NCBI RefSeq assembly: GCF_000231055.2 | Contig: NZ_CM001466.1 | Coordinates: forward strand, 4,403,624-4,467,623 | DNA from: Saccharomonospora azurea NA-128 | GTDB lineage: Bacteria; Actinomycetota; Actinomycetes; Mycobacteriales; Pseudonocardiaceae | Length of the DNA: 64,000 nt | Direction of reading: 5' to 3' | In this document: one piece after another, positions 43,658-53,200 of the stretch | Position numbering within the stretch: position 1 is the first letter of the stretch | Layout of the letters: each line of letters opens with the position of its first letter | Program-made: the position numbers and the translations under genes | The notes under the pieces: model-generated | What the model was told of the DNA's origin: nothing | What the model saw: the letters and a program-made list of their open reading frames with translations, nothing else | Databases searched by the model: none

Positions 43658-45471
43658 GCTCTCTTACGCTGCTCCACCTAACTTTCGTCGGCCCCGGAAA
43701 ACCGCCTGCCACGGTGGAATTTGGGCCGCACTTGACCGTCATCTACGGTGCCTCGGACACTGGTAAGTCCTTCATCGTCGAAGCCATCGACTACATGCTC
43801 GGTGCCAGTAGCCTCAAAAAAATCCAGGAAGCTGACGGATACACCCGAATCCTGCTTGGCCTTCGCTTGGCTGACGGCCGAACCGTTACCCTCTCACGTG
43901 CCTCCGACGGCAACAAGGTCGACGTTCACAGCGGAGACCTTCGCGCACTCACTAGCGCGGCCCCGGAGAAGACTCTCAACGTTAAACACAACAGCAAAAG
44001 TGAAAACAATCTGTCCCGATATCTGCTTAAACTCATCAGAGCTGACGGTCGCAACCTCCTAAAGAACCAGCGTGGCGAACTGGTCTCTCTCAGCTTCCGT
44101 CATCTGGCCCACCTCTGTGTCATCAGCGAGACGCAGATGGCCGCGCCCCGCTCACCAGTTCTCACGAGCGGGCAGAAAACCAACCTCACCGCAGAGAAAT
44201 CGGTCTTCAAGTATCTGCTGACCGGGGAAGATGAACCGGAGAGGCCAAAGGGTGCGAGCAATATCGAGAAGAAGGTCGGTAAAGGCAAGATTGATCTCCT
44301 CGACCAGCTCATCACCGACACACGAGACAGCCTCACTTTCAAGGTGAACGAAACTGAACTACGCGAACAACTCGTTCTTCTCGAAACTGCCTTGGCTAGC
44401 AAATCGGCGGCCATCGGAGAACTGATCACCGATCGGTCCGTCCTTCTGGAGCGGACACGCGCTCTGGAAGTACAGATTACCGACAATCGTGTCCGCGCTG
44501 GCGAAGTCCAGACACTCCTCGCCCGCTTTCTACTGCTGCGCCAGCAGTACGAGTCAGACCTCGCTCGTTTGCAGATGGTTGCTGAAGTCGGAAATCTCCT
44601 CGGATACTTCCGCAGTGGAACGTGCGTATTCTGCGGCGCCGCCCCCGAACACCAGAAGGCCGGCCATCACCTTCACGAGGCTACACAGCTCCAGGCCGCC
44701 GTCACTGCAGAGACCCGTAAGACTACCGAACTCCACACCGATCTACTCACCACCATCCAGGACTTGGAAGGCCAACTAAACAGCCTGGGCCACGCACACG
44801 CCGCTTTTCAGGCCCAGACAGAAGCGCTACGCCGCAGCCTGGCTGTCCTCGACGAACGCTTGACCCCGTTGAACGACGACAATCAGGAGCTTTTGGCCAC
44901 CCGTTCACGGATTCAGACGGACCTCGCTGTCCACGCCCAGATCCGGCGACTCGAAGATCTGAAGACCAGCCTGTCGAGTACACCGGAAGATCGACCACCG
45001 GCTCGGCTAGAGGGCATCCCAGCCGCTAACCTTGTCGAGTTTGAGCGTATGCTCCAGGAAATGCTGCAGTCTTGGAAGGTGCCCGGCGATAACCGTGTCA
45101 TCTATGACCAGAAAACAGCAGAGATCACCGTTGATGGCCGCTCTAGGAATAGTCGCGGCAAAGGAATGCGCTCGATCATCCACGCTGCTTTCTCCGCTAC
45201 TCTCGCCCTGTACACTACCGCTCGAGACCTCCCGCACCCCGGTTTTGTCGTCCTGGACTCACCGGTGCTCACCTACCGCGAGCCGCACGAGGAAGACGTT
45301 CAGCTCACACATAACGTCGTCGAGCATTTTTATCGCGGTCTGCTCAACGGTTTTCCTACCCAGACCATCGTCGTGGAGAACGGCGACCCACCCAGGGATC
45401 TGGGCTCGTACGCCACGGTGTACGCCTTCAGCACCGAAAGGTCGAACCGTGCCGGGTTCTTCCCAGCATAG
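43654..45471 (+). CDS. DUF3732-like SMC/ABC ATPase
   Basis: A 605-aa ATPase. Walker A is GASDTGKS at residues 32-39, long coiled-coil arms surround a hook with C324-x2-C327 (CVFCGAAPEHQKAGHHLH), a signature-like segment NSRGKGMRSIIHAAFSATL follows, and Walker B is FVVLDSP (Asp535). The opening LLHLTFVGPGK and the FIVEAIDYMLGASSLK segment are typical of DUF3732, the ATPase of some Lamassu/ABC-3C anti-phage systems. The second half of the hook uses His rather than Cys, so metal binding would be C2H2-like. It ends 350 bases before the right att. Confidence 0.85.
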   Translation: MSSLTLLHLTFVGPGKPPATVEFGPHLTVIYGASDTGKSFIVEAIDYMLGASSLKKIQEADGYTRILLGLRLADGRTVTLSRASDGNKVDVHSGDLRALTSAAPEKTLNVKHNSKSENNLSRYLLKLIRADGRNLLKNQRGELVSLSFRHLAHLCVISETQMAAPRSPVLTSGQKTNLTAEKSVFKYLLTGEDEPERPKGASNIEKKVGKGKIDLLDQLITDTRDSLTFKVNETELREQLVLLETALASKSAAIGELITDRSVLLERTRALEVQITDNRVRAGEVQTLLARFLLLRQQYESDLARLQMVAEVGNLLGYFRSGTCVFCGAAPEHQKAGHHLHEATQLQAAVTAETRKTTELHTDLLTTIQDLEGQLNSLGHAHAAFQAQTEALRRSLAVLDERLTPLNDDNQELLATRSRIQTDLAVHAQIRRLEDLKTSLSSTPEDRPPARLEGIPAANLVEFERMLQEMLQSWKVPGDNRVIYDQKTAEITVDGRSRNSRGKGMRSIIHAAFSATLALYTTARDLPHPGFVVLDSPVLTYREPHEEDVQLTHNVVEHFYRGLLNGFPTQTIVVENGDPPRDLGSYATVYAFSTERSNRAGFFPA

Positions 45472-45712
45472 GCGGCGAACTGATGCACTCCCTCGACTGA
45501 CACCACGGATGTATCGGCCGCGTGATCGGCCTGCATTCCAGGAGAGGCGCAAGCCTGCACATCCGTAATACAGAGGCGTAGCGCTCGGCCGCTGCGGAGG
45601 ACGTGGCTTCATGAGCTCCAACTGCGCAGGAGAGCGAACTTGACATCGCCATCGTGGACCGCGCCATAACGCGACTCGACCGCATGGCTCGAACGGCGTA
45701 ATCTCTGCGGCT

Positions 45713-45732
45713 TGTCCATGGTTTTGTCCATG
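45713..45732 (+). repeat. 20-bp repeat near attR, copy of 24679-24698
   Basis: It is identical to the core of the inverted repeat beside attL and in the same orientation. It contains TGTCCATG twice, three T-rich bases apart. It lies 91 bases before the right att core, the left copy 49 bases after the left core. The surrounding stretch 45472-45822 contains no convincing gene. Confidence 0.6.
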
Positions 45733-45822
45733 AACTGGTCTCGGACAGTGCTTCTGATGCGATCGTTTGGCCAACCGTTGGGCGCTCCGCCTGCGGTTCC
45801 CTCTAACGGGTGATTTTGCGGC

Positions 45823-45878
45823 CTCATAATCCCTTGACCGCGGGTTCGAGTCCCGCCCGGCCCACCCGTCTGACCAGG
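45823..45878 (+). repeat. attR: right copy of the tRNA 3'-end repeat
   Basis: Bases 45823-45865 match 24588-24630 with one difference (45837). The outer TCTGACCAGG at 45869-45878 also matches 24634-24643. It is not a functional tRNA because the D arm and 5' half are missing. Confidence 0.9.
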
Positions 45879-45967
45879 CAAGACGGCATTCCCCCTTCGG
45901 ATCCAAGATCGTATGTTCATGGGTGGATCGTTGCCGTGGTCCTGGCTGTAGTCGAACGCTGTCTGTC

Positions 45968-46041
45968 ATGACTGGGGTAGAGCAGAGGAGCGACCGCCGA
46001 GGGAGGGGCAACATCCGCCGCCGCAGTGGCACGTTGTGGGT
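45968..46041 (+). pseudogene. N-terminal stub of a second tyrosine integrase
   Basis: ATG 45968 begins MTGVEQRSDRRGRGNIRRRSGTLWVRV. This parallels the start of the integrase at 24744 (VDRRGRGNIRKRGNSLQVRV) over about 27 residues and with similar spacing. The reading then passes without a break into the third att copy (VPPGPRPG...). The fusion point falls on GTGCGGGT, which is present both in the integrase gene and in the tRNA T arm, so a deletion between short identical sequences explains it. It is the remnant of another element of the same family at the same tRNA. Confidence 0.75.
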
Positions 46042-46067
46042 GCGGGTTCGAGTCCCGCCCGGCCCAC
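46042..46067 (+). repeat. Third, truncated att copy
   Basis: The 26 bases from the T arm to the acceptor end are identical to the other two copies, followed by GACCAGGCAA as at 45872-45881 but with six bases missing. The following 46068-46307 has no convincing gene and leads to the defence operon. Confidence 0.8.
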
Positions 46068-46307
46068 GACCAGGCAAATCGAAAGGACTCGATCCCATAC
46101 AGCGCTCGCAAAGCAAGGGGTCCAACGCCGCGAGCGACGTTGGCAGTTCGATGATTTACGAGAGTTTCTGCCTCACTGGCGACGTCATCATCTCAGGCTT
46201 GATGTGTCGGACCGAGCGTCCATTCCGGTGGGTCCAGTCCAGGCTAGGGCCACCGGCCGGTGCTGTGTGATCTTATGGTGGTCCATCCTTGAAACATCCG
46301 GTGATGT

Positions 46308-47399
46308 ATGGAGTGGCGCGTTGTGGGACCGTTGGACGTAGGGGATCCGGCGAAGATCGGCCCGTATACCCTGCGCGGCCGGCTGGGCCGCGGGGGCATG
46401 GGGCAGGTCTACCTCGGCGTGAGTAAGACGGCCGACTGGGTCGCGGTGAAGGTAATCCGGGCGGGGCTCGCCGACGACGCTCACCTGCGGGCTCGCTTCA
46501 AGAGCGAGGTCGCAAACCTGCGGCGGGTCTATGGGGCGCGAGTGGCGCGGTTCGAGGGCGCCGACTTCGATGGTGATCAACCGTGGCTGGCTGTGGAGTA
46601 CGTGCCGGGGCGGTCGTTGAAGGAGTTCGTCGAGGACGACGGGGTCTTGCCGACTGACCTGGCGGTGACACTGGGGCTGTTGTTGGCCGAGGGGCTCGGG
46701 AAGATCCATCAGGAAGGGCTGCTGCACCGCGACCTCAAGCCGCAGAACATCCTTCTGGGCCCGGACGGCCCGAAGGTCATCGACTTCGGGCTGGCGGTGC
46801 TGGTCGGACGGGATCACCAGCTGACCAAGACGGGCGAGGTGGTCGGCACGCCGGTGTACATGTCTCCGGAGCAGGCCGACGGCGAGTCGGATCTGACGGC
46901 GGCGACAGATGTGTATTCGCTGGCGGCGACGCTGGTGTACGCGGCGACCGGACGACTGCTGTACGGCTCGCTGACGGGTATGAAGCTCTTCGACGCGATC
47001 CGTGACCCCGCCACGCTGCCAAATCTCAGCGGGCTGCCGTCGGAGCTGGTGGCGCTGTTCGGGCAGATGCTGGCGCACGATCCCCAGGCGCGGCCGTCGT
47101 TGTCGGCGGTCGAGGAGACGCTGCTGAAGCTTGTGGAGAAGCCGGGCCGGACGGTCAAGGAGCTGCGTGACGCCTTGACACAGCGCACGGCCACTGAGCC
47201 GAGCCTGCCCAGTGAGCCGGGCGAGATCGACATCGAGGTGGCCGGGGAACCGAATCCGGAACCGACGCCCGAACCAGTGACGACTGAGCAGTCGGCCGCG
47301 ATGGACTCCGAGAGCGCGGAACCTGAGCCGGTCGCGATCGACGTCGGGTGGCTGGTCGCAGAGGTCCGGGAGCAGTACGACCGCAAGCCTGTTCTGTGA
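46308..47399 (+). CDS. Cytoplasmic Ser/Thr protein kinase heading the defence operon
   Basis: A 363-aa Hanks-type kinase with no membrane helix. The Gly loop is LGRGGMGQVYLG, followed by VAVKVIRAG, catalytic Asp142 in LHRDLKPQNILL and DFG in VIDFGLAVL. The activation segment has TKTGEVVGTPVYMSPEQ. The C-terminal 90 residues are Pro/Glu-rich and unstructured, ending in a short helix (IDVGWLVAEVREQYDRK). It lies 14 bases before the SNF2 gene and in the same direction. Kinases accompany some phage-defence operons (PglW in Pgl/BREX, Stk2), so it may control the system or act as its sensor; this is inference. Confidence 0.85.
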   Translation: MEWRVVGPLDVGDPAKIGPYTLRGRLGRGGMGQVYLGVSKTADWVAVKVIRAGLADDAHLRARFKSEVANLRRVYGARVARFEGADFDGDQPWLAVEYVPGRSLKEFVEDDGVLPTDLAVTLGLLLAEGLGKIHQEGLLHRDLKPQNILLGPDGPKVIDFGLAVLVGRDHQLTKTGEVVGTPVYMSPEQADGESDLTAATDVYSLAATLVYAATGRLLYGSLTGMKLFDAIRDPATLPNLSGLPSELVALFGQMLAHDPQARPSLSAVEETLLKLVEKPGRTVKELRDALTQRTATEPSLPSEPGEIDIEVAGEPNPEPTPEPVTTEQSAAMDSESAEPEPVAIDVGWLVAEVREQYDRKPVL

Positions 47400-47413
47400 G
47401 GCGAGGGAACACA

Positions 47414-50218
47414 GTGTCGGAGAAAGAAGTACAGGCGGACACGTTGGAGTCCCCCACACCGTATGCGCCGGGTGCGCGGATCTTCGCCCGGGATGAGGAG
47501 TGGCTCGTGCGCAGCGCGGTCCACACCGACCACGACGGTTATCTGATCAAGGCCGTCGGGGTGTCGGAACTGGTGCAGGACGAGCCGATCGCGCTGTTCG
47601 ACAAGCTGGAACCGGTCGAGCTGGTGCAGCCTGAGGAGACTCGGCTGGTCCTCGATGACACGCCGAAGTTCCGACGCAGCCGCTTGTTCCTGGAATCGGT
47701 CCTGCGTCGCACGCCGTTGCCGCGTTCGGAGCGGGGGCTCGCGCTGGCGGACGGGTTCCTGCTCAACCCGCTGCCGTATCAGCAGCGTCCGGCGGAATTG
47801 GCCCTCAAGGGGATTCGGCCGCGGATCCTGATCGCTGACGTCGTCGGCCTGGGCAAGACCCTGGAGATCGGACTGATCCTGGCCGAGCTGATGCGTCGGG
47901 GCCGCGGTGAACGGATCCTCGTGGCAACACCGCAGCACGTGCTGGAGCAGTTCCAGCGGGAGATGTGGACCCGGTTCTCGATCCCGCTGGTGCGCCTGGA
48001 CTCCCTGGGGATCGAGCGGATCCAGCGGGAGATCCCGGCCGGACGTAACCCGTTCACCCACTTCAAGCGGGTGATCGTCTCGATCGACACGCTCAAAGAC
48101 TCCAGCCGCTACGGCCATCACCTGGAGAACACGCGCTGGGAGGCGGTGGTCATTGACGAGTCGCACAACCTCATCGGTGCCACTACCCAGCGCAACAAGC
48201 TCGCGCGGCTGCTGGCCTCACAGACCGACGCACTGCTGCTGGCCAGCGCGACCCCGCACAACGGTGACAAGCGCTCCTTCGCGGAGCTGATCCGTTTGCT
48301 GGATCCAGCGGCGATCGCGGACCCGAACAACTATGAGGCTTCCGACATCGAGCACCTCTACATCCGTCGGACGAAGGTCAGTCAGGAGGTGCAGAACCAC
48401 CTCGCGGGCAAGTGGGCCGAGCGCGGCCCGTCGACGCCGATCCGGTGCGCGGCCACGAGCGCGGAGGAGAAGGTCTTCGCCGAGTTCGCCCAGACCTGGC
48501 TGCCGGGAGCCGACCGCGAGGGCGGTCCGGTGGTAGATCGCCAGAACCGCCTGTTCCCGTACACGCTGCTGAAGGCATTCCTGTCGTCGCATGTGGCGCT
48601 GAAAGAAACAGTGTCGAAACGGTTGGAGTCGCCGAAGTGCACTGATGAGCGCGAACGCCGAGCGCTCGCGACGTTGCTCGAGCTGGCTGCGAAGATCCGG
48701 GACGAGGACTCGGCGAAGCTGGCCGAGCTGATCACCCAGCTGCGGGAACGCGGCATCGGCCCGACGAGCACGACACGGATCGTGGTGTTCTCCGAGCGCA
48801 TCGCCACGCTGAAATGGCTCGAACGGGTCGTCCCCGAGAAGCTGGGGCTCAAGCCCGACGCGGTGCGGATCCTGCACGGCGGTCTGCCCGACCAGAAGCA
48901 GCAGAAGATTGTCGAGGAGTTCGAGCTGGCCGGAAGCCCGGTCCGGCTGTTGCTGACCGGCGACGTGGCCTCCGAGGGCGTCAACCTGCACCGCGCGTGT
49001 CACCAGATGATCCACTACGACCTGCCGTGGAGCCTGATCCGCATCGAACAGCGCAACGGCCGTATCGACCGCTACGGTCAGAAGCAGAATCCGCAGTTCG
49101 CGGCCCTGATTCTCACATCGTCCACGACCGGCGCGAAGGACGACACCACCGTCGCCGAGAAACTTCTGGAGCGAGAGGCCGAAGTGCACCGCAGTCTGGG
49201 CAGCGCTGAGGCGGTAACAGGGGAGTACCTGGCGGACCGCGAGGAACGGCGGCTGATGGAGGACCTGCTCAAAGGCAAGTCGGTCGAGGAAGCGGTGGAG
49301 CCGGCCGAGGAACGCGACGTGCTCGCGGACCTGCTCGCCGATGTCGGCACGCTCGGCGACGGACCGGATCCGCAGCGTGTGCGGGTGCCGAGCTTGTTCG
49401 GGTCCACGTCGGACTTCGTCGGCGAGGCGCTTCAGGAGCTCTACCGGGACCCGGAGACCGAGCTTGACCTGGCACGCGAGGATGGCATGCTCGCGTTCAA
49501 CGCGCCACCGGATCTGGAGCAGCGGTTGTCGGACCTGCCCGCCTCGTATCTGGCGGCCCAGAGGGTCGACGGCACGGTGCGCCTCAAGCTCACCTTCGAC
49601 CGCGACCTGGCGCAGCGCAAACTCGACGAGACCCTGCAGAAGAAGCAGACGAGCTGGCCGGATCTGTCGTATGTTAGCGAGATCCACCCGTTGCTCGACT
49701 GGCTCGCCGATAAGACGCTGGTGCGGTTAGGCCGAAAGGATGCTCCGGTCGTCCTCGCGAACGTCGACGAGCCGGTGTTCCTCGTCCAGGGCGTCTACTG
49801 CAACCAGCTCGGCCAGCCGACCGTCGTGGAATGGATGGCGGTTCGCGGCCTCCCCGGTAGCCCGGTGATCGAACCTCTCGATCAGGCCCTGCGCAAGGCC
49901 GAGGTGAAGCCGGACATGGCCAACCCGAAGGCCGATGTCGACATCGCGGCGCTGGAGAAGCTCGTGCCCGAGGCGATCGCCGCCGCTCGCGCGCACCTGG
50001 AGCAGCGCCGCGCGGACTACGACGAGTCTATTGTGGAGCCGCTGCGGGCGTATCGGGAGCGGGTAGATGAGTGGGAGCAGCTCGCGCTGGAAATCTCGAC
50101 GTCGCGGTCGAACAAGGTGCGGGACGCCGCCGCCACGCAGCGGCAGTTGATCGCGGAGCTGGAGACGACGGGCCAGCCGCTGCTGCGGCTGCTGGCGGTT
50201 GTGGAGCGTGCCCAGTGA
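47414..50218 (+). CDS. SNF2-family helicase, DrmD-like
   Basis: A 934-aa SNF2/Swi2-type ATPase. Motif I is DVVGLGKTLE (Lys148), motif II DESH (Asp248 to His251), motif III SATPHNGD and motif VI EQRNGRIDRYGQ (from Gln546). The region RIVVFSERIATLKWLE starts the second RecA lobe. The C-terminal 350 residues are helical and partly coiled-coil. The size and motifs fit DrmD, the SNF2 helicase of class 1 DISARM, and also stand-alone HepA-like proteins. GTG 47414 was chosen from the spacing after the kinase stop and the GAGGGAA site. It overlaps the methylase gene by four bases, which supports the DISARM-like reading. Confidence 0.85.
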   Translation: MSEKEVQADTLESPTPYAPGARIFARDEEWLVRSAVHTDHDGYLIKAVGVSELVQDEPIALFDKLEPVELVQPEETRLVLDDTPKFRRSRLFLESVLRRTPLPRSERGLALADGFLLNPLPYQQRPAELALKGIRPRILIADVVGLGKTLEIGLILAELMRRGRGERILVATPQHVLEQFQREMWTRFSIPLVRLDSLGIERIQREIPAGRNPFTHFKRVIVSIDTLKDSSRYGHHLENTRWEAVVIDESHNLIGATTQRNKLARLLASQTDALLLASATPHNGDKRSFAELIRLLDPAAIADPNNYEASDIEHLYIRRTKVSQEVQNHLAGKWAERGPSTPIRCAATSAEEKVFAEFAQTWLPGADREGGPVVDRQNRLFPYTLLKAFLSSHVALKETVSKRLESPKCTDERERRALATLLELAAKIRDEDSAKLAELITQLRERGIGPTSTTRIVVFSERIATLKWLERVVPEKLGLKPDAVRILHGGLPDQKQQKIVEEFELAGSPVRLLLTGDVASEGVNLHRACHQMIHYDLPWSLIRIEQRNGRIDRYGQKQNPQFAALILTSSTTGAKDDTTVAEKLLEREAEVHRSLGSAEAVTGEYLADREERRLMEDLLKGKSVEEAVEPAEERDVLADLLADVGTLGDGPDPQRVRVPSLFGSTSDFVGEALQELYRDPETELDLAREDGMLAFNAPPDLEQRLSDLPASYLAAQRVDGTVRLKLTFDRDLAQRKLDETLQKKQTSWPDLSYVSEIHPLLDWLADKTLVRLGRKDAPVVLANVDEPVFLVQGVYCNQLGQPTVVEWMAVRGLPGSPVIEPLDQALRKAEVKPDMANPKADVDIAALEKLVPEAIAAARAHLEQRRADYDESIVEPLRAYRERVDEWEQLALEISTSRSNKVRDAAATQRQLIAELETTGQPLLRLLAVVERAQ

Positions 50219-53200
50219 GCTACGAGTCCCTGACCAACCGAGGCGAATACCTGCCCGCCCACTACCTCGCCGAGGTCTTTCCCGGCGCGTTGAGGGGTAA
50301 GGACGGGCTGCTGGCCCGCTGGCGCGACGCCGCTGAAGCCGCCCACGTTGCCGCCCGCCAGGCCACCGGTGACGAGAAGGCACGTGCCGAACGCGCCACA
50401 CCCCGCGCCGGACTGGCCGAGCTGCGCCAGATCTACCTCAAGGCCAAGGAACGCTTTAAGGAGCTCGACGACAACGCCGACCGGCACGACGCGCTCCGCG
50501 ACCTGCACCAGAAGGTCCTGCTGGCGCTGGGTTTCGCCCCGCAGCCGGGCGAAGCCACCGTGACCACGGCGGCCGGCGCGCACCAGGTGGTCGTCGCGCA
50601 CGCCGACGACCGGGTCGTGGTCGTGGACTGCGAGTGGGCCGACGACGCCGACGCCGCCAGCGACCCCGACGGCGCCGGACGGCTGCTCACCCCGGTCGAG
50701 CTGGACAACCGCGAGCGCATCACCAGCGGTGTCAAGCTCGCAACCCACCTGTTCACCAGTGAAAAGCCACCGCTGTATGTGCTGCTGGCCGGTGGCGGCA
50801 TGCTGACACTCGCCGACCGGCGCAGCTGGGGCGAGGGCCGCTATCTCGCGGTCAACCTGGATCTCGCGCTCGCCCGCAACGACACCAGGACCGCGGGCGA
50901 GCTTGACGCGATCGCGGCCCTGTTTGGAGCCGACTCACTCTACGAACCCCCGGAAGGCGGCGACGACCAGCTCACCAAGTTTCTCTCCGCGGGCCGTCAG
51001 CACGCGGTCGGTGTCTCTAAGGAACTCCGCGAGGGCCTGCGGGACTCGGTCGAGCTCATCGCCAACGAGGTCCTCGCACGCCTCAGCGAGGCCGGGGTGA
51101 GCCTGGAACAGATCGCTCCACCGAAGGAACTCGGCCGCCAATTCACCCGCGAAGCTCTGCGCTACCTCTACCGCATCTTGTTCCTGCTGTATGCCGAAGC
51201 CCGTCCTGAACTCGGTGTACTGCCGGTTGACCACCCTGAATACACCGAGGGCTACAGCCTTGCCCGTCTCGGGGAGCTGGCCAGCCGCCCGATGGTCGGC
51301 GAACGCGCCCGCACCGGCTTCCACCTCTACGACTCCCTCGAGCTGCTGTTCCGCATGGTCAACGACGGTCATCGGCCCCGAGGCGGCGAGACGATCGACG
51401 ATAGGGCCAGCGAGAGCGAGGGCATCCGGTTCGAGCCGCTGCGGTCGGACCTGTTCCTGCCGGACGCGATCACGCTCATCGGTCGTGACCGCGTCGTGCA
51501 CCCCGACGACGACCCCGATGACCCGAACGCCCGGCACATCGACACGCGGCTGCGCAACGAGACGCTGCGCGAGGTGCTGCGGCTGCTCATGCTCACCCGA
51601 GGCAAGAAGAAGGAACGTGGCGGTTTCATCTCCTACGCCCAGCTCGGTATCAACCAGCTCGGCGCGGTCTACGAAGGATTGATGTCCTACACCGGGTTCA
51701 TCGCCACCGAGGAGCTCTACGAGGTCGCCAAGGGCGGTGATCCGGACAAGGGCAGCTGGATGATCCCGGCCTCCAAGGCCGATGACTATGCCGACGAGGT
51801 CTTCGTCCGGGCGAAGGACGAGAACGGCAAACGCACCGGCGAACGCCACCGCTTCCCGAAGGGTTCGTTCGTCTACCGCCTCGCCGGCCGCGACCGCCAG
51901 ACCAGCGCCTCCTACTACACCCCGCAGTCGCTGACCTCGGTCACCGTCGAACTCGCGCTGAAGTACCGCCTGGACCAGGACGGCACTACCACCCCGGCCC
52001 GGGAGTTGCTGGACTGGATGATCTGCGAACCAGCGCTGGGCTCGGGCGCGTTCCTCAACGAGGCCATCGACCAGATCGCCGCCGAGTACCTCCGCCGTCG
52101 TCAGCGCGAGCTTGGTGTCAACCTCGACCCGGAGCGGTATCTGCTGGAGAAGCAGAAGGTCAAGGCCTACATCGCCCTGCACAACTCCTACGGCGTCGAC
52201 CTCAACCGCACCGCCGTCGAACTCGCCGAGGTGTCGCTGTGGCTCAACGTCATGCACCCCGGCCTGCAAGCCCCATGGTTCGGCCTGCACCTGCGACGCG
52301 GCAACTCCCTGATCGGCGCGAACCGCCGCTATTACCTGCCGAAACACCTGAATAAGAAACAGTGGCTGGCCACCACGCCGATCGACTGCCCGCTGAACGG
52401 CGGCGAGTTCCCGGATGGCGCGATCCACCACTTCCTGCTGCCCGCGAGTGGATGGGGCGCGGTCGCGGGCGAGAAGGAGGCCCGCAACCTTGCACCGAAG
52501 GCTGCGAAGGCCTTGAGTAAGTGGCGCACCACGATCAAGACCGCACCGAAGGGCGACAAGTCGAAAGGACAGGTCAAACGACTGCGGGCGCTCGCGAAGC
52601 GCGTCGAATTCCTGTGGGATCTGGTGCGGCAGCGCTTGGAGATCTCCGAACGCGAGATCCGCCGCGATATCGGGGTATGGGAGGCCGCCGACCTGCCGCC
52701 GGTCACCGAGGCAGTGTCGCGCGAGAAAATCCTCGCTGACCTCGAATACCAGGGCACCCCGTACTGGCGGCTCAAGACGCTCATGGACGTCTGGTGTGCC
52801 CTGTGGTTCTGGCCCCTCGACAAGGTCGGACTCCTCGACGGCACCGACCCGCAGTACGGCGAGGTCGCGACTGTTGAGACCGTCGAAGCTGAAGCAGACG
52901 AACCGGAAGCTGAGCCCGCGCCCGAAGGACTGTTCGGCGTGGCCGAACTCGGTGTCGCCGAACAGCTTTCGATGCCGCAGGTGTCTCGCAAGAAACCGAA
53001 GTCCAGCACACGCAAGGCCACGGCGATCGAGCGGCTCGCGAGAAAAATCCCGCTGACCACCCTGGACGACTGGCTCGACTTCGCCGAATCACTCCTCGGC
53101 CGCCTCGACGTCACCGACGAGAACAGCCTCTTCAACGTCTCCTTCGATGACCTCGACACCCTGGAACAGTTCGAAGACGAACTTCCCGCCGTCATGTCCA

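Noticed and set aside
45609-45920. Minus-strand open frame across attR
   Set aside because: It contains translated tRNA-repeat sequence and the arm repeat (MDKTMDK), and a matching false frame exists at attL; it reflects repeats, not a gene.
50071-50214. Longer N-terminus of the large methylase
   Set aside because: The extension lies wholly inside the SNF2 gene in another frame; the GTGA overlap at 50215 is the natural start.
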